Assembly (NCBI RefSeq): GCF_026898115.1
Contig: NZ_CP114036.1
Location: 5,388,001-5,452,000 of the forward strand
DNA from: Streptomyces sp. S465
Lineage (GTDB): Bacteria; Actinomycetota; Actinomycetes; Streptomycetales; Streptomycetaceae
Direction of reading: 5' to 3'
Length of the DNA stretch: 64,000 nucleotides
Position numbers and translations under genes: made by a program. The notes below the pieces were generated by a model, which was given only the letters and a program-made list of their open reading frames with translations, did not search any database and was not told where the DNA came from. Positions within the stretch are counted from its first letter, which is position 1. Each line of letters begins with the position of its first letter. Positions 60,401-64,000 of this stretch are shown piece by piece.

Positions 60401-63400
60401 GGGCATCGACCCGGCCTCGGTACGGGGCAGCGAAACCGGTGTCTTCATCGGCGCCATGGCGCAGGACTACGGCCCCGCGCTGCACGAGGCGCCGCGCGAC
60501 GTCGAGGGCTACCAGCTGACCGGGGTGGCGGCCAGCGTGGCCTCCGGGCGGCTGGCGTACACCTTCGGTCTCGAGGGCCCGGCGGTCACGGTGGACACGG
60601 CGTGCTCGTCGTCCCTGGTGGCGCTCCACCTGGCCGGGCAGGCGGTACGGCAGGGCGAGTGCTCGATGGCGCTGGTCGGCGGCGTGACGGTGATGTCCAG
60701 CCCGGCGGCCTTCATCGAGTTCAGCCGCCAGCGCGGATTGTCCCCCGATGGCCGCTGCAAGGCGTTCGCCGCCTCGGCGGACGGCACCGGATGGGCGGAG
60801 GGCGCGGGCGTCCTCGTGGTGGAACGGCTGTCCGACGCCCGCCGCAACGGCCACCGGGTGCTGGCGGTGGTGCGCGGCACGGCGGTCAACCAGGACGGCG
60901 CCAGCAACGGCCTGAGCGCGCCCAACGGCCCCTCACAGCAGCGGGTGATCCGCCAGGCGCTGGCGAAGGCAGGCGTCACCTCCGACCAGGTCGACGCGGT
61001 GGAGGCGCATGGCACGGGCACCGCGCTGGGCGACCCGATCGAGGCGCAGGCGCTGCTGGCCACGTACGGCCAGGACCGGCCGGCCGACCGGCCGCTGTGG
61101 CTCGGCACGGTCAAGTCGAACATCGGCCATGCGCAGGCGGCCGCGGGTGTGGCCGGTGTGATCAAGATGGTGATGGCCATGCGGCACGGTGTGCTGCCGA
61201 AGACCCTGCACGTGGACGAGGCCACACCGCATGTCGACTGGTCCGCGGGCAGCGTGTCCCTCCTGACCGAGCACACTCCCTGGCCGGAGAACGGGCGTCC
61301 GCGCCGGGCGGGGGTGTCCTCCTTCGGCATCAGCGGCACCAACGCCCACGTCATCCTCGAACAGGGCCCCTCGGCCGAGTCGCCCACGTCCACTGGCGGT
61401 GACGGGGGGACCGGCATCGTGCCGTGCGTCCTGTCCGGAAGCACCGACAGGGCGTTGACCGCCCAGGCCGCACAGCTCGCCGACCACCTGCGCGACGACC
61501 CCGGACTACGCCCGCAGGACATCGGCCTGTCCCTGGTGGCCTCGCGGGCTGCGTTGGAGCGGCGGGCGGTGGTGCTGGGTCGGGACCGGGAGTCGTTGTT
61601 GGACGGGCTTGGGGTGTTGGCTCGTGGGGAGTCGTCGTCTGGGGTGGTCGAGGGTGTGGTGGCGGAGGGCAAGTGCGCTTTCTTGTTCGCGGGTCAGGGG
61701 TCGCAGCGGGTGGGGATGGGGCGGGAGCTGTATGAGTCCTATCCGGTGTTCGCGGAGGCGTTCGACGCGGTGTGTGAGGGGTTCGCGCCGCTGCCGGTGA
61801 GGGATGTGGTGTTCGGCGGGGATCAGGAGCTGCTGGACCGTACGGAATATGCCCAACCTGCACTGTTCGCCATTGAGGTGGCGTTGTTCCGGTTGGTGGA
61901 GTCGTGGGGTGTGGTCCCGGATTTTGTGCTGGGGCATTCGGTGGGTGAGTTGGCTGCCGCGTATGTGGCGGGGGTGTTCTCGCTGGAGGATGCGTGTCGG
62001 TTGGTGGGGGCGCGGGGTCGGTTGATGCAGGCGTTGCCGTCGGGTGGGGCGATGGTGGCGGTGGAGGCGTCCGAGGCTGAGGTGTTGGAGGGCCTGGCGG
62101 GGCGCGAGGGTGTGGATGTTGCTGCGGTGAATGGTCCGTCGTCGACGGTGGTGTCGGGTGTGGCGTCGGTGGTGGAGGTGGTTGCGGCGGAGTGGGAGGC
62201 GCGGGGTCGTCGGGTGCGTCGGCTGCGGGTCTCGCATGCGTTCCATTCGTCCCTGATGGAGGGGATGCTGGAGGAGTTCCGGCGGGTGGCGGAGTCGGTG
62301 GAGTACCAGACGCCGAGGATTCCGCTGGTGCTGAACGTCTCCGGCCAGGTGGGTGTGCCGGATGGTGCGGAGTACTGGGTGCGTCACGTGCGGGAGGCGG
62401 TCCGTTTCCACGATGGTGTCCGTGCCCTGGAGGCCGAGGGCGTGGCCACGTTCGTGGAGCTGGGTCCGGATGGCACGTTGTCGGGGATGGCTCAGGACAG
62501 CGTGGCCGGGGTGAGCGTCCCGGTGCTCCGGCGTGACCGTCCCGAGCCCGAGACGCTGATGGCCGCCGTGGCCCACGCCTACGTACGTGGCGTCCCCGTG
62601 GACTGGACGGCGTCGCTTCCCGCCGGGGCCAGGCAGGTCGACCTGCCGACCTATCCCTTCCAACGGCAGCGGTACTGGTTGCGCTCCTCCTCCACCACCG
62701 GCATGGCGGCCGTCGGTCAGGCGTCGGTGGACCATCCGCTGCTCGGCGCCGTGGTGCGGCTCGCCGACGGGGAGGGGCTGCTGTTGACCGGGCGGCTCTC
62801 GGCCGCCACCCATCCGTGGCTGGCCGACCACACGGTGCTGGGCAGGCTGCTGCTGCCCGGAACGGCGTTCGTGGACATCGCGCTGCGCGCCGGGGAAGAG
62901 GTGGGCTGCGAGCAGGTGACCGAACTGACGCTGGAGGCACCCCTGGTGCTCCCCGACCGCGGTGCGGTGGAGCTCCAGGTCACCGTCGGAGCCGCCGACG
63001 AAGCCGGGAACCGTCCGATCAGTGTGTACGCACGCCCGGAAGCGGCGGCCGAGGAGTACCCGTGGACCCGGCACGCCACCGGAACACTGTCCGTCCGCGC
63101 GAGCGATGACGACGCGTTCGGCCTGGCCGCCCACCCGGCCGCCGACCTGACCGCGTGGCCGCCGGCCGGTGGTGTCGCGGTGGACACCGATGAGCTCTAC
63201 GCACGCCTCGCGGACGCCGGAGTCACCTACGGTCCCGGGTTCCAGGGGCTGGTCGCCGCATGGCGGCTGGGGGACGAGCTGTTCGCCGAGGTACGGCTCC
63301 CCGACCATCTCGACGGCGATCGCTTCGGCATCCACCCGGCCCTGCTGGACTCCGTCCTGCACAGCCTGGCCGGTGCGGCACCCATCGGGCTGCGCCTTCC

Positions 63401-64000
63401 GTTCTCCTGGTCGGGTACGACGCTGTACGCGACCGGCGCGTCCGCGTTGCGGGCGAGGCTGACCCCCGACGGCGACGGCTCGGTGGCACTACGGCTCGCC
63501 GACCCCGCCGGGCGGCCGGTCGCCTCCGTACGCTCCCTGGCCACCCGCCCGGTGGCGCCCGAACAGCTCGACGTCGCCGGGGCGGTCCCGGCGAACAGCC
63601 TCTTCCGGGTCGCGTGGGTCCCGGCGCCGCCGGCCGCGCCCGACGAGCGGACGTCGTGGTCCGTCCTGACCGGTGACGATCCCGCACGGGCGCTCGCGGA
63701 CCTCGCGGAGACCGTGAAGGGTGCCACGGTGCCCGATGTGGTGGTGTACGAGGTCCCGGCGGGGGCGGGCGACCTCCCGGATCTCCCGGACCTCTCGGCG
63801 GTCCGTACGGCCACCGAGGGTGCCCTGGCACTGGTGCAGTCCTGGCTCGCGGACAGCCGGTTCGCCGATGCCCGGCTGGTGTTCGTGACCTCCGGTGCGA
63901 TCGGCACCGACGAGGGCGCGGAGGAGATCGGTGATCTCGCCGCCGCCGCCGTGCACGGCCTGGTCAGGTCGGCACAGTCGGAGCACCCCGGACGGTTTGT
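48417..64000 (+). CDS. Type I modular PKS: modules 6, 7 and start of 8, truncated by window
   Basis: An open frame of more than 5190 codons from ATG 48417 (AGGTGG at 48405-48410) runs to the window edge with no stop. Layout: docking helix (NEDTLRDYLKLVTADL), KS-AT-DH-ER-KR-ACP / KS-AT-DH-KR-ACP / KS-AT-DH-KR(partial). KS cysteines are at 208, 2308 and 4063; ACP serines at 2076 and 3822. AT motifs are malonyl (HAFHS) in M6 and M8 and methylmalonyl (YASHS) in M7. All three DHs keep HxxxGxxxxP and the Asp-x-x-x-His motif. Its domains M6 and M7 share long near-identical blocks with M5, M1 and M4. If M8 is DH-KR without ER, the chain ends as a 4-methyl-2,4-dienoyl thioester ready for condensation with glycine. 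Whether an ER is inserted, and whether more modules follow, is outside the window. Confidence 0.95.
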   Translation, partial: MANEDTLRDYLKLVTADLRQTRQRIREMEEADKEPIAIVAMSCRLPGGVHSPEALWQLVSTGTDAISDVPTDRGWDLSSLQGPDGGADGDGTPVVPPGGFLHDAAAFDPAFFGISPREALAMDPQQRLLLEISWEAFERAGIDPATLRGSRTGVFVGMTGQDYGPRPHEAAENLVGHLMTGNTASVASGRLAYTFGLEGPAVTVDTACSSSLVALHLAIRALRQEECSYALAGGVTVMCSPGAFIEFSRQGGLSPDGRCKSFASAADGTGWAEGAGLLLLERLSDARRNGHQVLAVVRGSAVNQDGASNGLTAPSGPAQQRVILEALANARVAPDEVDAVEAHGTGTKLGDPIEAHALLATYGQGRPVEHPLRLGSLKSNIGHAQGAAGVAGVIKMVMALRQGVLPRTLHAEQPSPHVDWSAGAVSLLTEPVDWPRTPDRPRRAGVSSFGISGTNAHVIVEEAAADDEPADERPERPADGGTLPWPLPWLVSGRSDQALRAQARELATHVAQRPALDALDIGYSLATARAHHDHRAVVLPTHPTLPSDEPGPHAALTALADGRTSPDVVEGVATTGPVAFLFAGQGSQRVGMGRELYESYPVFAEAFDAVCEGFAPLPVRDVVFGEDQELLDRTEYAQPALFAIEVALFRLVESWGVVPDFVLGHSVGELAAAHVAGVFSLGDACRLVGARGRLMQALPSGGAMVAVEASEAEVLEGLAEREGVDVAAVNGPSSTVVSGVASVVEVVAAEWEARGRRVRRLRVSHAFHSSLMEGMLEEFRRVAESVEYQTPRIPLVLNVSGQVGVPDGAEYWVRHVREAVRFHDGVRALEAEGVATFVELGPDGTLSGMAQDSVAGVSVPVLRRDRPEAESLWRAVATVHVGGVGVDWHAVFAGSGARRVPLPTYAFQRERYWLDTPVASGDAASLGQRSAGHPLLGAAVGLADNNALLFTGRLSVRSQPWLGDHAVLGSVIVPGTAFVELALHAADQVGCDRVDELTLEAPLLLPEQGGVQVQLVVGDADESGVRPFTVYARPEHTAMPYEPSAEPSWTRHATGVLLAADAVEPASELSVWPPAGAEPMDVGDLYDDLRVLGLGYGPAFQGLRAAWRLGDALYAEVGLPDSVPTDRFGLHPALLDAALHTMAVDGPDQGAEVRLPFSWSGVTLYASGASALRVRVTPAGTDAVSLLVADDDGRAVASVESLSLRPVSAGQLAADRSADRDHLYAIEWSAATPLTDSEGEGVRPYAAIGRVPVVPENCVRYPDAQALADALDAGAQVPAAVLVACGDEDPDSSGGPGAYGAGAEEGAEAEVRDAVSAALSVVHRWLGDDRLGSSRLVFMSRGAVATSPGEQVEDLAAAAVWGLIRSAQSEHPDRFVLLDTDGHPDSCAVLRAAVDAGVPHLALRHGEALTPALRHPDADESLTPPVESRSAWRLDTTSGGTLEDLSLHPSTTADRPLEPGQVRVAVRAAGLNFRDVLSSLGMYPGEAAIGVEGAGVVVEVGSDVTGLVPGDRVFGLLPDAFGTHSIADQRMVARIPADWSFTEAASIPLVFLTAYYGLVDLAGLGSGESVLVHAAAGGVGMAAVQLARHVGAEVWATASPAKWGVLRELGLDDDHIASSRDLEFEQRFLGATGGRGVDVVLNSLAGEYVDASLRVLADGGRFLEMGKTDIRAAEEVAHQYRGVVYQAFDLIEAGPERIGEMLSALMSLFREGVLRPLPVTVWDVRRAREAFRFMSQARHVGKVVLTVPAPLVGRGAVLVTGGTGVLGALVARHLVAVRGVRRLVLTSRRGMAAPGAEELCAELSALGAEVSVVACDVADRAALADVIATVGDLSGVVHAAGVLDDAVVESLTPERLDAVLRPKVDAAWHLHELTRGMDLSAFVLFSSAAGTLGGPGQANYAAANSYLDALAQYRRALGLPAQSLAWGPWEQVGGGMVGGLGDADVRRMARSGLVALSAEEGLALFDAAERCASAVVMPVRLDRAALRERADSVPALLKGLVTSTPTRRGATRRAVSSAATAPGARSLAERLAGMSVEEQRRILLDLVRTDVATVLGHTSAENLDDTQTFKELGFDSLTAVELRNRLNAATALRLTSTLVFDYPTPIALVEHLRTALVGDDAAPAATATVAAAVDDEPIAIIAMSCRYPGEVRTPEDLWQLVAQGRDAISDFPDDRGWDLEALYSADPDEPGTSYVRQGGFLHDAGEFDAEFFGISPREAAAMDPQQRLLLETSWEAFERAGIDPATLRGSRTGVFAGTDSHDYSILVHRAAEQAEGYLVTGTSASVVSGRVAYTFGLEGPALTVDTACSSSLVALHLAAQALRKGECSMALAGGVAVMATPSGFIEFSRQRGLAIDGRCKAFAAGADGTAWGEGAGVLLLERLSDAQRHGHPVLAVVRGSAVNQDGASNGLTAPNGPSQQRVIRDALAGARLEPGDVDVVEAHGTGTTLGDPIEAQALLATYGQGRAAERPLWLGSLKSNIGHSAAAAGVGGVIKMVMAMRHGVLPRTLHVDEPTPHVDWSSGAVSLLTEAREWAVEDGRPRRAGVSSFGVGGTNAHVILEQVAEADDSQAVEGSAEGGGPVVWAVSAVNAEALRGQAERLVSWVDERPGLRAGDVGWSLVSSRAALAERAAVVGRDRDELLAGLRVLASGGGGAGVVSGVAGAGKPVLVFPGQGSQWVGMAVDLLGASPVFAGRMAECERALSAHVDWSLTGVLGDEAALGRVDVVQPVLWAVMVSLAALWESFGVVPGAVVGHSQGEIAAACVAGGLSLEDGARVVALRSRALTALAGGGGMVSVAVSADQAGALLEPWDGRVGVAAVNGPSSVVVSGDAAALDEFVAACEADGVRARRVEVDYASHSAHVEVLRERLLEELSGIAPARSRVPFFSTVTGDWLDTEQLGAGYWYRNLRETVRFGAATEALLARGFGVFIEASAHPVLAVGVQESIDAAGAEAVALGSLRRDDGGLERFLASVAEAYVNGVDVDWSSLFEGARRVDLPTYAFQRRRYWLDVPVVSGDVSAVGLGVVEHPLLGAVVRSPDGGGVVLTGRLSLRSHPWLADHVVMGRVLLPGTAFVELAVRAGDEVACGCLEELTLEAPLFVPQDGATHLQVTVAEPDDNGVRRIGVYSRGQDVPPDAPWTRHAEGLLSPSADTGSADDLAAWPPHGAVPIDITGLYDELAEAGLEYGPLFQGLQGAWQSGDEIFAEVRLPEGADATGFALHPALLDAALHGAGLGRPVGRHGLPFSWTRVVLHAVGASELRVRLSPTGSDAVSVRAVDVTGRAVASVESLALRSASTEQPADAVPAVSPGSLFDVEWAEAPLTSGNEPNDAATWACVGDIALAAALGVRFHDDLETLAQADAEAVDTGAAATVVVAPAPGPDDDPVSAVRTVAHQALALVQAWLADERYADARLVFLTRGAVFVPGDAEVKDLAAASLWGLIRSAQSEHPDRFTLVDVDGGVGEDGASWAVVRAAIASGTSQSAVRAGKVLVPRLTRVRHESTTVTPWEPAGTVLVTGGTGVLGALVARHLVAVRGVRRLVLTSRRGMAAPGAEELCAELSALGAEVSVVACDVADRAALADVIATVGDLTAVVHAAGVLDDAVVESLTPERVEAVLRPKVDAAWHLHELTRDMDLSAFVLFSSAAGTLGGPGQANYAAANSYLDALAQHRRAQGLPAQSLAWGLWEQPSGMTGQLDDADLRRIARLGVLPLSVAEGMAGFDTALDSGRTFLIPMRLDTAAVRAQADAVPDILRGLVRARRRTAESAPARSLLRRRLLPLTEAEQERLLLDLVREEVASLLGHAGPETVVPSRAFKDLGFDSLTAVRLRNRLGAVTGLRLPATMVFDYPSPLALVAYLRTEILGATGAGSAGPESGGAGSGGPAAAAVSDEPLAIIGMSCRFPGDVRSPEALWQLLADGGDAVSAFPTDRAWDLDQLYHPDPDHSGTFYATGGGFLHGAADFDAAHFGISPREALAMDPQQRLLLEASWEAFERAGIDPASVRGSETGVFIGAMAQDYGPALHEAPRDVEGYQLTGVAASVASGRLAYTFGLEGPAVTVDTACSSSLVALHLAGQAVRQGECSMALVGGVTVMSSPAAFIEFSRQRGLSPDGRCKAFAASADGTGWAEGAGVLVVERLSDARRNGHRVLAVVRGTAVNQDGASNGLSAPNGPSQQRVIRQALAKAGVTSDQVDAVEAHGTGTALGDPIEAQALLATYGQDRPADRPLWLGTVKSNIGHAQAAAGVAGVIKMVMAMRHGVLPKTLHVDEATPHVDWSAGSVSLLTEHTPWPENGRPRRAGVSSFGISGTNAHVILEQGPSAESPTSTGGDGGTGIVPCVLSGSTDRALTAQAAQLADHLRDDPGLRPQDIGLSLVASRAALERRAVVLGRDRESLLDGLGVLARGESSSGVVEGVVAEGKCAFLFAGQGSQRVGMGRELYESYPVFAEAFDAVCEGFAPLPVRDVVFGGDQELLDRTEYAQPALFAIEVALFRLVESWGVVPDFVLGHSVGELAAAYVAGVFSLEDACRLVGARGRLMQALPSGGAMVAVEASEAEVLEGLAGREGVDVAAVNGPSSTVVSGVASVVEVVAAEWEARGRRVRRLRVSHAFHSSLMEGMLEEFRRVAESVEYQTPRIPLVLNVSGQVGVPDGAEYWVRHVREAVRFHDGVRALEAEGVATFVELGPDGTLSGMAQDSVAGVSVPVLRRDRPEPETLMAAVAHAYVRGVPVDWTASLPAGARQVDLPTYPFQRQRYWLRSSSTTGMAAVGQASVDHPLLGAVVRLADGEGLLLTGRLSAATHPWLADHTVLGRLLLPGTAFVDIALRAGEEVGCEQVTELTLEAPLVLPDRGAVELQVTVGAADEAGNRPISVYARPEAAAEEYPWTRHATGTLSVRASDDDAFGLAAHPAADLTAWPPAGGVAVDTDELYARLADAGVTYGPGFQGLVAAWRLGDELFAEVRLPDHLDGDRFGIHPALLDSVLHSLAGAAPIGLRLPFSWSGTTLYATGASALRARLTPDGDGSVALRLADPAGRPVASVRSLATRPVAPEQLDVAGAVPANSLFRVAWVPAPPAAPDERTSWSVLTGDDPARALADLAETVKGATVPDVVVYEVPAGAGDLPDLPDLSAVRTATEGALALVQSWLADSRFADARLVFVTSGAIGTDEGAEEIGDLAAAAVHGLVRSAQSEHPGRF
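50150..51160 (+). repeat. Malonyl AT cassette, module 6 copy
   Basis: Shares with the M8 copy a distinctive patch (DQELLDRTEYAQPALFAIE) and with the loading-module copy the 3' end through FAGSGARRVPLPTYAFQ. Confidence 0.85.
53073..54412 (+). repeat. ER-KR cassette, module 6 copy
   Basis: Near-identical partner of 46307-47622; eight extra residues around AEEVAHQYRGVVYQA are the main difference. Confidence 0.88.
56417..57440 (+). repeat. Methylmalonyl AT cassette, module 7 copy
   Basis: Middle matches module 1, 3' end matches module 4, so this copy is a mosaic of the other two. Confidence 0.85.
58958..59400 (+). repeat. KR segment of module 7 shared with M5 and M6 KRs
   Basis: Near-identical to the KR parts of the ER-KR cassettes from GTGVLGALVARHLVAVRG to NYAAANSYLDALAQ. 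After that the codon use changes back to the C-ending style. Confidence 0.85.
60090..64000 (+). other. PKS module 8 (partial): KS-AT(malonyl)-DH-KR...
   Basis: KS 60090-61365, AT 61670-62570, DH 62720-63560 (HTVLGRLLLP, LDSVLH), then the structural half of a KR from ~63600. The window ends in VRSAQSEHPGRFV, before the place where an ER would be inserted, so DH-KR and DH-ER-KR cannot be told apart. Confidence 0.88.
61528..62602 (+). repeat. Malonyl AT cassette, module 8 copy
   Basis: Matches module 5 at both ends (SLVASRAALERR and YVRGVPVDW) and module 6 in the patch DQELLDRTEYAQ. A single change gives AAAYVAG in place of AAAHVAG. Confidence 0.85.

Overview
This high-GC window reads as a Streptomyces (or close actinomycete) chromosome. 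The left end is the core rplL-rpoB-rpoC operon, with protein sequences of the actinobacterial type. All coding strands are rich in G/C-ending codons. From the end of rpoC to the right edge the window is a biosynthetic gene cluster. In Streptomyces the ribosomal gene rpsL normally follows rpoC, so the cluster sits at an unusual place, immediately after a strong rpoC terminator.

Layout: rplL 3' part (1-364); attenuator hairpin and an rpoB promoter region (365-950); rpoB; a short hairpin gap; rpoC; a terminator shared with a convergent gene (8481-8514). Next come a minus-strand class A flavin monooxygenase (8542-10125) and a divergent promoter/operator region. A plus-strand set follows: a second class A flavin monooxygenase, an orphan 197-aa protein, a cysteine-type alpha/beta-hydrolase that fits the tetramate-forming Dieckmann cyclases, a single-module C-A-T NRPS with a glycine-type code, and a cytochrome P450. 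A minus-strand F420-type (LLM) oxidoreductase lies between a terminator and another divergent promoter. Four giant modular type I PKS genes fill 19492-64000, the last one cut by the window edge.

The PKS line reads: loading KSQ-AT(malonyl)-ACP; M1 KS-AT(methylmalonyl)-DH-KR-ACP; M2 KS-AT(mal)-ACP; M3 KS-AT(mal)-KR-ACP; M4 KS-AT(mmal)-KR-ACP; M5 and M6 KS-AT(mal)-DH-ER-KR-ACP; M7 KS-AT(mmal)-DH-KR-ACP; M8 KS-AT(mal)-DH-KR start. If colinear, the chain up to M7 is CH3-CH=C(CH3)-CO-CH2-CH(OH)-CH2-CH(OH)-CH(CH3)-(CH2)4-CH=C(CH3)-CO-. If M8 is DH-KR and last, glycine would be added to a 4-methyl-dienoyl chain. The Dieckmann cyclase would then release a 3-dienoyl tetramic acid, the chromophore of tirandamycin and streptolydigin, which inhibit bacterial RNA polymerase. 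The monooxygenases and P450 would tailor it. Placement beside rpoBC, and an unusual Thr in the rifampicin-region of RpoB, make an RNA polymerase connection worth testing.

Two sequence-level oddities run through the cluster. Short tandem duplications follow or span many stop codons, and minisatellites are expanded in interdomain linkers. AT and ER-KR cassettes are near-identical between modules, in patchworks that suggest gene conversion. No regulator, transporter, phosphopantetheinyl transferase or terminal thioesterase is seen in the window, so the cluster must continue to the right.
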